Assembly (NCBI GenBank): GCA_004297065.1
Contig: SCUU01000011.1
Coordinates: 1-34,009, forward strand
Origin: Gallionellaceae bacterium
Lineage (GTDB): Bacteria; Pseudomonadota; Gammaproteobacteria; Burkholderiales; Gallionellaceae
DNA: 34,009 bases
Reading direction: 5' to 3'
Shown: positions 27,595-34,009 of the stretch, one piece after another
Position numbering within the stretch: position 1 is the stretch's first letter
How the letters are laid out: each line of letters starts with the position of its first letter
Position numbers and translations under genes: made by a program
The notes under the pieces: generated by a model
What the model was told of the DNA's origin: nothing
Databases searched by the model: none
The model's input: the letters and a program-made list of their open reading frames with translations, nothing else

Positions 27595-27948
27595 AGGTGA
27601 AGCCAGCCGGTAAGCCGGGTTCTGTCGTGGACAGTCATTCCTCTAGGCGTTTCGTTACCTGACGCTCAAGCAACCTACCCGCAGGCGACGCGAGCCACGT
27701 CATGGCCTGCTTATTTGGTCTTGCTCCGGATGGGGTTTACCCTGCCGCTGATGTTGCCACCAGCGCGGTGAGCTCTTACCTCGCCATTTCAACCTTACCT
27801 GATCTGCTTGCGCAGCCATCGGCGGTGTGTTTTCTGTGGCACTTTCCATCGCCTCACGGCGTCCGGTCGTTAACCGGCATCCTGCTCTGTGGAGCCCGGA
27901 CTTTCCTCCCCGTGCGACAAGGCACGCGGCGACTGTCTAGCCAGCTTC
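27595..27948 (-). ncRNA. rnpB: RNase P RNA (bacterial type A)
   Basis: This is the catalytic RNA that matures the 5' ends of tRNAs. On the minus strand it begins GAAGCTGGCTAGACAGTCGCC, as in E. coli M1 RNA (one or two base differences). It contains the invariant GGGGAGGAAAGTCCGGGC core segment followed by CTCCACAGAGCAGG. It ends with GACAGAACCCGGCTTACCGG and CTGGCTTCACC, whose last part pairs with the 5' end as helix P1. The total is about 354 nucleotides. Placement immediately upstream of mraZ is a betaproteobacterial arrangement. Ends are set by comparison with E. coli and may be off by a few bases. Confidence 0.95.
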
Positions 27949-27955
27949 GGCGCGG

Positions 27956-27961
27956 AGTTTA
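27956..27961 (-). promoter_or_regulatory. Candidate -10 element of rnpB
   Basis: TAAACT lies seven bases before the expected rnpB 5' end, which is the right distance for a -10 box. No good -35 hexamer is present 16-18 bases further up. A small cccag/ctggg hairpin (27963-27981) between ppx and this point could mark the end of the ppx transcript. Confidence 0.4.
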
Positions 27962-28008
27962 ACCCAGATTACAGAACTGGGAGACAGTGAATGTCGGCTG
28001 GAAGGCAA

Positions 28009-29499
28009 CTAACCCTCAACGACTTGCAAGGTCACTCCCCACTCGCGCCATTGCTTTGCTTCTTCTTGCAGCGCCGTGTCGGTAAGGGGGTTTTGCGCGC
28101 GCCAACCAGCCTGCAACGCGAGATGAAACTTGGTACCGCTAAAACGACCCTGCATCGCAGGCAAGGGCGCGTCGCTACGGTTGCGATAGAACACCGTGGA
28201 CAGGCGTAGCGCCATTACTAAAGAAATATCTTCTGTGGTGAACGTGGTGAAAAGTTGCCCGCGTATTTTTTCCAAATTACCGCGTTGCGCAAGCGCCAGA
28301 ATGCTCAGGCGGTCTTGTTCTTTCTTGGAAAAACCGGGCATGTCGGCATTTTTCAATATGTAGGCGGTATGTTTATGGAAGCCGCTGTGTGCAACGCTAA
28401 TACCGATTTCATGCAGGCGCGATGCCCATTCCAGCAGGCGCAACACCTCCTCATTGGGATGGCCTTCGAGAAATTGCTGCGCCAAGACACCGGACAGCCG
28501 CGCAACCCGTTCGGCCTGGCGCACATCCACATGGTAACGGCGCATGAACTGCTGCACGGTCACGTCGCGCATGTCGTGATTATGGAAGCGGCCGAACAGG
28601 TCATACAACACGCCTTCGCGCAACGCGCCCAGCGCCGGCACCATCTGCTCAATGCCCAATTCGTTCAGCGCAGCATACATAATGGCAAAACCGCCCGGCA
28701 ACACCGGGACACGGTCCGATTTCAAGCCCTGCAATTCCAGGCGGCGTATATCGCCGACCCGTATCAATTCAGTGCGCAATTGCTCCAGCCCGTCGCGGGT
28801 GATGCCCGCCTCGCTATAGCCGTTTTGCTCAAGAATGTCGCACAACACACGGGCGCTGCCTGAAGAGCCCAGCGCGATACCCCAGCCCGTTTGCCGATAA
28901 TCGCCCACGATAGTCTGCAATTCGTTGCGCGCGGCAATCTCGGCTTGCTTAAGGTTGCTTTTAGTGGTCTTCCCATCGGGGAAATAGCGCAAGCTGTAAC
29001 TCACACACCCCATATACAAACTTTCCAGCTTGATCGGCTCAAGCCCGCTGCCGATGATGAATTCCGTCGAGCCGCCGCCGATATCCATGACCAGACGCTT
29101 CCCGGCAGATTGCGGCAAACCGTGCGCGACACCGAGATAGATAAGGCGGGCTTCTTCGCGTCCCGCGATGACTTCAATAGGGAAGCCCAGCGCCGCTTCG
29201 GCCTGGGGCAAGAATTCAGGCGCATTTTTGGCCACGCGCAATGAATTTGTCCCCACTGCGCGCACCGCCTCGCGCGGCAGGCCGCGCAAGCGCTCGCCGA
29301 AACGTTGCAGGCAAGCCAAGGCACGCTGCTGGGATTCTTTATCGAGGAGTTTGTTTTCGGTCAGGCCGGCGGCGAGACGCACCGGTTCGCGCAGACCATC
29401 CAACAGGTAAATCTGCTCGTTATCCACCCGAGCGACTTGCAAACGAAAGCTGTTTGAACCGAGGTCGACCGCTGCGAGTATGGGCTGCTGCTGCGGCAC
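28009..29499 (-). CDS. ppx: Exopolyphosphatase / guanosine pentaphosphatase family protein
   Basis: Ppx/GppA enzymes remove terminal phosphates from inorganic polyphosphate or pppGpp. The ASKHA-fold motifs are clear: AAVDLGSNSFRLQVAR at the N-terminus and VMDIGGGSTEFIIG in the middle, plus a C-terminal HD-like region (RLHEIGISVAHSGFHKHTAYIL). Length is 496 residues. GTG 29499 is chosen because AAAGGGG lies five bases upstream; a GTG two codons earlier (29505) is too close to that site. It lies a few bases after phoU, so the two are co-transcribed. Sequence alone does not separate Ppx from GppA; the phoU linkage favours polyphosphate metabolism. Confidence 0.88.
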   Translation of the reverse strand: MPQQQPILAAVDLGSNSFRLQVARVDNEQIYLLDGLREPVRLAAGLTENKLLDKESQQRALACLQRFGERLRGLPREAVRAVGTNSLRVAKNAPEFLPQAEAALGFPIEVIAGREEARLIYLGVAHGLPQSAGKRLVMDIGGGSTEFIIGSGLEPIKLESLYMGCVSYSLRYFPDGKTTKSNLKQAEIAARNELQTIVGDYRQTGWGIALGSSGSARVLCDILEQNGYSEAGITRDGLEQLRTELIRVGDIRRLELQGLKSDRVPVLPGGFAIMYAALNELGIEQMVPALGALREGVLYDLFGRFHNHDMRDVTVQQFMRRYHVDVRQAERVARLSGVLAQQFLEGHPNEEVLRLLEWASRLHEIGISVAHSGFHKHTAYILKNADMPGFSKKEQDRLSILALAQRGNLEKIRGQLFTTFTTEDISLVMALRLSTVFYRNRSDAPLPAMQGRFSGTKFHLALQAGWRAQNPLTDTALQEEAKQWREWGVTLQVVEG

Positions 29500-29509
29500 G
29501 GACACCCCT

Positions 29510-30217
29510 TTATTCGCGCACTTCGCGCTCGAACTCTTCCACGCTCACGTGACGCACATCGCGTCCCTTGACCATGTAGACGACATATTCGCACATGTTT
29601 TTGGCATGGTCGCCGATACGCTCGATAGCCTTGGCCACGAACAATATCTCCAGCGAAGTGGAGATCGTGCGCGGATCTTCCATCATGAAAGTAATGAGGT
29701 AGCGCATGATGGAACGGAATTCTTCGTCCACCTGCTCGTCCTGGCGCACAACCTGTGCCGCAGAGCCCAAGTCCAGGCGCGCAAAGGCGTCCAGCGACTT
29801 GCGCAACATATCGAGCGCAATATCGGAAGCGTGTTTGATCTGGTGGTAACGCGGGTGGCGCAGGCGTTCTTTTTGCGACAACAGCTTGGCCATGCGCGCA
29901 ATTTTCTCCGCTTCATCGCCGATGCGTTCAAGGTCGGTGATGGTCTTGATGACCGTCATAATCATGCGCAAATCACCCGCCGCAGGCTGGCGCCTCACGA
30001 GGATATGGTTGCAGCTTTCGTCGATCTCGACCTCCATGGCGTTGACGCGATGATCGTCGTCAATGACCCTATTCATGAGCTCCACATCGCCGGAAATAAG
30101 CGACTCGATCGCCAGGCGAATCTGACTTTCTACCAACCCCCCCATCTGTAGCACGCGAGCACGCACCGCTTCAAGTTCGGCATCAAACTGCTTGGAGGTA
30201 TGTTCGCTATTCGCCAT
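29510..30217 (-). CDS. phoU: Phosphate-signalling protein PhoU
   Basis: PhoU is a cytoplasmic negative regulator linking the Pst phosphate transporter to the PhoR/PhoB two-component system. The 235-residue protein shows the two three-helix repeats with metal-binding signatures DLERIGDEAEKIA (95-107) and AIERIGDHAKNM (197-208). ATG 30217 is the start, with aagga upstream. It is not with pstSCAB here but heads a phoU-ppx pair, joining phosphate signalling to polyphosphate breakdown. A Pho-box-like sequence lies 51-68 bp upstream. Confidence 0.96.
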   Translation of the reverse strand: MANSEHTSKQFDAELEAVRARVLQMGGLVESQIRLAIESLISGDVELMNRVIDDDHRVNAMEVEIDESCNHILVRRQPAAGDLRMIMTVIKTITDLERIGDEAEKIARMAKLLSQKERLRHPRYHQIKHASDIALDMLRKSLDAFARLDLGSAAQVVRQDEQVDEEFRSIMRYLITFMMEDPRTISTSLEILFVAKAIERIGDHAKNMCEYVVYMVKGRDVRHVSVEEFEREVRE

Positions 30218-30251
30218 GGCTGTTCCTTATTGAAATTTTTACAATCGGGTC

Positions 30252-30285
30252 ATGCTACCGACGCGCCATGAATTTTTTATGACAA
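30252..30285 (-). promoter_or_regulatory. Candidate Pho box and -10 upstream of phoU
   Basis: Minus strand 30285-30268 reads TTGTCATAAAAAATTCAT. Against the PhoB box CTGTCATA(A/T)A(A/T)CTGTCA(T/C) it agrees at 14 of 18 positions, with the first half-site nearly perfect and the second degenerate. Ten bases downstream is TAGCAT (30257-30252), four of six matches to a -10, at the spacing seen in PhoB-activated promoters. This is inference from pattern only. Confidence 0.45.
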
Positions 30286-30293
30286 CAGTGAAA

Positions 30294-30959
30294 TCACAAT
30301 GTAATTGTCTGCACCCCATCGCGGGTTCCCAACAACAGCACATCCGCGCCGCGGCGCGCAAACAATCCGTTCGTCACAACTCCGGGCAAATGATTCAGCG
30401 CCGTTTCCAACTCGACCGGATTCAGGATTTGCAGACCATGCACATCCAAGATGATATTGCCGTTATCCGTGGTGCAGCCTTCGCGCAGTTTGGGATGACC
30501 GCCCAGCTTGACCACCTCGCGCGCGATATAGCTGCGCGCCATGGGGATCACTTCGATCGGCAGCGGGAACTTGCCCAGCACATCCACCAGCTTGCTGGCA
30601 TCGCACACGCACACGAATTTTTTGCTGGCCGCCGCGACAATTTTTTCGCGCGTCAGCGCGCCGCCCCCGCCTTTAACCATGTGCAAATGGCGCGTGATTT
30701 CGTCCGCACCATCCACATACACCGGCAACTCACCCGCGTCGTTCAGGGAAACCACTTCGATGCCATGGCCTTGCAAACGCTTGGCGGAAGCCTCGGAACT
30801 CGCCACTGCACCGCGCAATTTATGCTTGATCCTGGCCAACTCGTCAATAAAAAAATTAGCCGTCGAGCCCGTCCCCACACCGACAATGCAATCCGCCGGC
30901 ACATACGCAATCGCCGCCTGGGCCACCGCGCGTTTTAAATCGTCTTGTGTCATCGCCAT
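30294..30959 (-). CDS. rpiA: Ribose-5-phosphate isomerase A
   Basis: RpiA interconverts ribose 5-phosphate and ribulose 5-phosphate in the pentose phosphate pathway. Motifs are complete: [15 protein letters not shown] (27-41), YVDGADEI (81-88) and [11 protein letters not shown] (96-106) with the catalytic Glu. Start ATG 30959 gives 221 residues with gggg eight bases upstream; ATG 30953 is nearly equivalent. The open frame extends to 30983 without support. It is followed by phoU 76 bp downstream and is divergent from the binding-protein gene at 31119. Confidence 0.96.
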   Translation of the reverse strand: MAMTQDDLKRAVAQAAIAYVPADCIVGVGTGSTANFFIDELARIKHKLRGAVASSEASAKRLQGHGIEVVSLNDAGELPVYVDGADEITRHLHMVKGGGGALTREKIVAAASKKFVCVCDASKLVDVLGKFPLPIEVIPMARSYIAREVVKLGGHPKLREGCTTDNGNIILDVHGLQILNPVELETALNHLPGVVTNGLFARRGADVLLLGTRDGVQTITL

Positions 30960-31118
30960 CTTAAAACCCCAATAATCATTCATACCGTTTACGCGCTCCG
31001 ATTATTGCAGGAATTTATTAATTAAGAAACCTCGCCCGCAAAACCTTATGCTTGAAGTTGCGGGAGAGGCGGGAGTAGCATGACGCCACAATGCATAAAA
31101 CGCAGGCGGGGGAACGCA

Positions 31119-32012
31119 ATGAAACGATGGGGCTTGTTATTGGCGATAGTGCTGCTGAGCGCTTGCGGCAAACAGGAGGAAAGCTACCGGCCCGGTTTCA
31201 GCGAACAGGCCGCCAACGGCACCAAAGAATACGTGGTCGGTATCCATCCGCTGCACAACCCCAAGCGCCTGTTCGAAATATATGGGCCTATCGTGGCCTA
31301 TGTCGAAGCCAACATTCCGGGAGCGCATTTCAGGCTGGAAGCTTCGCGCAACTATGAAGAATTCGAGAAAAAGCTGTATAGCGGCCATTTCGATTTCGCC
31401 ATGCCCAACCCGTACCAGACGGTGCGCTCGCTCAAGCATGGCTACCGCATTTTCGGCAAGATGGGCAACGACGAGGATTTCCGCGGCATCATTCTGGTAC
31501 GCAAAGACAGCGGCATCCGCACAGTCTCCGACCTCAAGGGCAAGAAGGTCGCTTACCCTGCCGCCACCGCGCTGGCAGCCACCATGATGCCGCAATATTA
31601 CCTGCATACGCACGGCCTCGATGTGAACCGCGACATCGAGAACCTGTATGTCGGCTCGCAAGAATCCTCCATCATGAACGTGCTGCGCGGCCATGTCGCG
31701 GCAGGCGCCACCTGGCCGCTGCCATGGAAGACCTTCGTCCGGGAGAACCCTGCCCTGGCGGGCCAGCTCGAAGTGAAGTGGCAGACCGGGACACTGCCCA
31801 ACAACGGCTGGGTGGTACGCAAGAATGTGCCGCCGGAACTGGCGGCCCGGTTTGCCGCGCTGCTGTTCGGTTTAGAGGTAAGCGCGCGCGGGAAAGATAT
31901 GCTCGCGCATCTGCCCATCTCCAGGTTCGAAGTTGCGACGGAGACAACTTATGAGCCGGTGCGGGAATTTCTGAAAATTTTCTCTGCAACAGTGCGGCCT
32001 ATCGAATACTGA
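31119..32012 (+). CDS. PhnD-like substrate-binding lipoprotein
   Basis: From ATG 31119 (gggggа-type purine run seven bases upstream) the 297-residue protein has a basic start, a hydrophobic stretch and the lipobox LSAC with Cys16. Gly at +2 suggests export and outer-membrane sorting. The body (VVGIHPLHNPKRLFEIYGPIV, FDFAMPNPYQTV, DLKGKKVAYPAATALAAT, GHVAAGATWPLPWKTF) fits the PhnD/periplasmic-binding type 2 family used for phosphate, phosphite or phosphonate. No ABC permease or ATPase gene is nearby. Instead a diguanylate cyclase gene follows after four bases, suggesting a sensing rather than uptake role (inference). The frame open from 31080 lacks a ribosome site. The ligand cannot be told from sequence. 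Confidence 0.88.
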   Translation: MKRWGLLLAIVLLSACGKQEESYRPGFSEQAANGTKEYVVGIHPLHNPKRLFEIYGPIVAYVEANIPGAHFRLEASRNYEEFEKKLYSGHFDFAMPNPYQTVRSLKHGYRIFGKMGNDEDFRGIILVRKDSGIRTVSDLKGKKVAYPAATALAATMMPQYYLHTHGLDVNRDIENLYVGSQESSIMNVLRGHVAAGATWPLPWKTFVRENPALAGQLEVKWQTGTLPNNGWVVRKNVPPELAARFAALLFGLEVSARGKDMLAHLPISRFEVATETTYEPVREFLKIFSATVRPIEY

Positions 32013-32016
32013 ACCC

Positions 32017-33714
32017 ATGAATCTCCGCTCAAAAATTTTCGGTTTCTGGCACCGCTCAATCCGCGGGCAATTGATTGCCGGGTTCAGTCTCGCCGCGCTT
32101 GTTCTGCTGGTTGGATTCGGCTATTTGCTGCTCAAACAGCAACGCGATTTTTTGCATCATTTCGGCGAAGAGCGCACCGAATCTTTGGCGCATGCACTTT
32201 CCATCGGCGGCACCTCCTGGGTGTTGGCCAACGATCTGGTCGGCTTGCAGGAAGTCGTGCAGGGATTTGCGACAACGCCCGATCTGCAACGCGCCTATTT
32301 CCTGAACACGCGCGGCGAAGTGCTGGCCTCGACCAAACCGGAGGAAATCGGGTTTTTCGTAACCGATCCGGTTAGCCGCGACATGCTGGCCTCGACTTCC
32401 AGAGAGGCAATTACGCTGACGAATCAGCACATGATCGTCGTGTCTCATCCCGTCATTGCAGGCGGGCGTCATCTGGGCTGGCTGCGTATCGAAATGACGC
32501 GCCACTCGGCGAATACGAATATGGGCGCACTGACCAAGACGTGGCTCGAATTCATGATTTTCGCCGTCCTGTCCGTATCGCTCATGGCGCTCATGCTGGC
32601 ACACCGGCTGACGCGCGGCCTGAATCACTTGATGCATGTTGCCGCCGAAGTGGAGCACGGGCGGGATGCGCTGCGCGCGGACATCGGGCGCGAGGACGAG
32701 ATCGGCGTGCTGGCGCGCCACCTGAACCGGATGCTGGATGCTATCGAAAAGCAGCGGCGGCTGGTCTATGCGAGCGAGGCAAAATACCGTTTTCTCGCCG
32801 ATCACATTTCGGACGTGATCTGGATCATGAATATCGCGACAAACCGCTGGGAATACATGAGCCCGTCGGTCAAGAACCTGCTCGGCTACACTGCCGATGA
32901 AGCCATGTCGTTGCCGCTGGAAAAAACGCTGACAGCCAAATCGCATGCCGACATCCAGAACTGGATAGCGGAACGCGGCAAATTATTTCTCGGCGATCCG
33001 AGTAGCGAGCATGTCTATATGGACGAACTGGAACAACGCTGCCGCGACGGCTCCACGGTGTGGACCGAGGTAACTGCCCATCTCGCCCGCAACGATTCCG
33101 GCGAACTAATCTTGCTGGGCGTCACGCGCAATATTTCGGAACGCAAAAAAACCGAGGAAAAAATCCGCAATCTGGCTTTTTACGATACCTTGACCAAGCT
33201 CCCCAACCGGCGCCTGCTGTTTGATCGCCTGGGGCTGGCCAGGTCGGCCAGCAAACGCAGCGGGCGTTATGCCGCGCTGATGTTCATCGATCTGGATAAC
33301 TTCAAACCGCTCAACGACAAACACGGCCACGATATCGGCGACCTGCTGCTGATAGAGGTGGCGCGCCGCATCGGCGGTTGCGTGCGCGAGGGAGATACCG
33401 TGGCGCGTTTCGGTGGCGACGAGTTCATCGTGATACTGGGCGAACTGACCGGCGACAGGGATGCGTCCATACTCCAAGCCGGCGGCGTGGCCGAGAAAAT
33501 ACGCTCGATTTTGGCCGAACCCTATGTGTTGAGCATATCAAAAGAGGGCGACGCCGAACTGCGCACGATAGAGCACCATTGCACCTCAAGCATCGGCGTC
33601 GTATTGTTCCTCAACAACGAAGGCAGCCCGGACGACATCATCAAATGTGCGGACACTGCGATGTATCGGGCGAAAGAGGCCGGCCGCAATCAAATTTGTT
33701 TTTCCAACTCCTGA
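32017..33714 (+). CDS. Membrane diguanylate cyclase with HAMP, PAS and GGDEF domains
   Basis: The 565-residue protein has TM1 (about 19-40), a periplasmic sensor region (about 41-175), TM2 (about 176-198), HAMP (about 197-247), PAS (about 252-375, with RNISERKKTEE as the closing linker) and GGDEF (about 383-560). The catalytic GGDEF is intact at 466-470, and the metal-binding Asp is in FIDLDNFK (421-428). An RxxD inhibitory I-site (R457-EG-D460) lies five residues before GGDEF. An active, feedback-inhibited c-di-GMP synthase is predicted. It starts four bases after the binding-protein stop with no recognisable Shine-Dalgarno, so translation is probably coupled. The periplasmic domain could contact the upstream lipoprotein (inference). 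Confidence 0.92.
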   Translation: MNLRSKIFGFWHRSIRGQLIAGFSLAALVLLVGFGYLLLKQQRDFLHHFGEERTESLAHALSIGGTSWVLANDLVGLQEVVQGFATTPDLQRAYFLNTRGEVLASTKPEEIGFFVTDPVSRDMLASTSREAITLTNQHMIVVSHPVIAGGRHLGWLRIEMTRHSANTNMGALTKTWLEFMIFAVLSVSLMALMLAHRLTRGLNHLMHVAAEVEHGRDALRADIGREDEIGVLARHLNRMLDAIEKQRRLVYASEAKYRFLADHISDVIWIMNIATNRWEYMSPSVKNLLGYTADEAMSLPLEKTLTAKSHADIQNWIAERGKLFLGDPSSEHVYMDELEQRCRDGSTVWTEVTAHLARNDSGELILLGVTRNISERKKTEEKIRNLAFYDTLTKLPNRRLLFDRLGLARSASKRSGRYAALMFIDLDNFKPLNDKHGHDIGDLLLIEVARRIGGCVREGDTVARFGGDEFIVILGELTGDRDASILQAGGVAEKIRSILAEPYVLSISKEGDAELRTIEHHCTSSIGVVLFLNNEGSPDDIIKCADTAMYRAKEAGRNQICFSNS

Positions 33715-33762
33715 TGCCGGTCACCGGCTCTACCACAGGGCGCTTCTAAAAATGCAGATTTC

Positions 33763-33890
33763 GCCCAAATGCAAGGCGCGGAAAAAATTTGCGGGCATCT
33801 GCTGCGCAGATTGCCTGCTTGCCCCACTTCGCAGCGCCGCATACGGATGATATGTAAGCAAGAAACTTTTTCCGTAACGCAGCAGTTGGG
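33763..33890. repeat. Imperfect inverted repeat downstream of the diguanylate cyclase
   Basis: The gene-free interval 33715-33905 holds a loose long palindrome: cccaa (33764-33768) and ggaaaaa (33780-33786) pair with ttggg (33886-33890) and tttttcc (33867-33873). A small internal hairpin atctgc/gcagat is at 33797-33811. It may serve as a 3' structure or be a dispersed repeat. No classical terminator was found here. Confidence 0.4.
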
Positions 33891-33905
33891 TGTCGCGAGC
33901 TTTTG

Positions 33906-34009
33906 ATCTGTCCGGTTTTGTAGCGCGCAATCTGTCCGGTTGTCATATTGCCCGAGGAGGGCGATATGAAGCCGACACAAGTGCTACAGGAGATACGGAA
34001 GATGAGATT
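33906..34009 (+). mobile_element. Left end of a second insertion sequence (partial)
   Basis: The 12-mer atctgtccggtt occurs at 33906-33917 and again at 33930-33941, a 24-base period typical of transposase-binding sites in an IS end. A transposase-like start codon with a strong ribosome-binding site follows at 33966. The outer border is not certain and may lie a few bases before 33906. The rest is outside the window. Confidence 0.6.
33966..34009 (+). CDS. Transposase, N-terminal fragment (partial at window edge)
   Basis: ATG 33966 follows gaggaggg at ideal spacing and opens MKPTQVLQEIRKMR before the window ends. From memory this N-terminus matches DDE transposases with an N-terminal helix-turn-helix annotated as ISNCY or IS481-like. 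Fourteen residues are too few for certainty. It is clearly different from the IS3 element at the left edge. Confidence 0.6.
   Translation, partial: MKPTQVLQEIRKMR

Noticed and set aside
27702-27962. 86-codon plus-strand open frame
   Set aside because: It is antisense to RNase P RNA and its sequence is explained by conserved rnpB structure; such frames are a known source of false hypothetical proteins.
31052-31081. Possible promoter TTGAAG - 18 bases - TAGCAT ahead of the lipoprotein gene
   Set aside because: Both hexamers are poor matches and the spacer is not ideal; in sequence this GC-rich such matches arise easily.
33715-33905. Terminator after the diguanylate cyclase
   Set aside because: The long palindrome is imperfect and not followed by a T-run at the stem base; it fits a dispersed repeat as well as a terminator.
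1-34009. Composite transposon bounded by the two IS elements
   Set aside because: The two ends belong to different IS families, and the interior is an essential housekeeping region in its normal order.

Overview
The window is a GC-rich chromosomal segment from a proteobacterium, most likely a betaproteobacterium of the Nitrosomonadales type. This rests on the gene order rnpB-mraZ, a complete mra/mur/fts (dcw) cluster running to lpxC and then dciA/M23 peptidase/secA/argJ, and on protein styles such as the DNPR (meso-DAP) MurE and the DIPSFLRRQ FtsZ tail. The genus cannot be fixed by reading alone. Almost every gene from 910 to 30959 lies on the minus strand; dciA is the only exception.

Left edge (1-909): the last codons and terminal inverted repeat of an IS3-family element, inserted into a zinc-ribbon hypothetical gene that it truncates. 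A gene-free stretch packed with short palindromic repeats follows. From 910 to 6395 (all leftward) come secA, a small cyclic-nucleotide-binding-like protein, argJ and a DUF815 ATPase. A rho-independent terminator at 6431-6460 separates secA from an upstream M23 peptidase. The M23 gene is divergent from dciA, which converges on a small membrane-protein gene.

Core (8067-27284, leftward): mraZ-rsmH-ftsL-ftsI-murE-murF-mraY-murD-ftsW-murG-murC-murB-ddl-ftsQ-ftsA-ftsZ-lpxC. These genes supply the cytoplasmic and membrane steps of peptidoglycan synthesis, the divisome and the committed step of lipid A synthesis. Many junctions are start/stop overlaps (ATGA, GTGA, TTGA). Five of the wider gaps, plus coding positions in murB and murC, carry palindromic repeats of several different families. 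Upstream of mraZ there is a clear sigma70-type promoter, two TGGG MraZ boxes, and the RNase P RNA gene rnpB.

Right part (28009-34009): a leftward phoU-ppx pair with a candidate Pho box, and leftward rpiA. Divergent from rpiA is a rightward two-gene unit encoding a PhnD-like binding lipoprotein and a membrane diguanylate cyclase (HAMP-PAS-GGDEF), a plausible ligand-sensing c-di-GMP module. The window closes in the start of a second, unrelated insertion sequence. Most of the window is conserved housekeeping sequence. The unusual parts are the repeats within the dcw operon, the in-frame insertions in murB and murC, the binding-protein/cyclase pair, and the IS-truncated gene.
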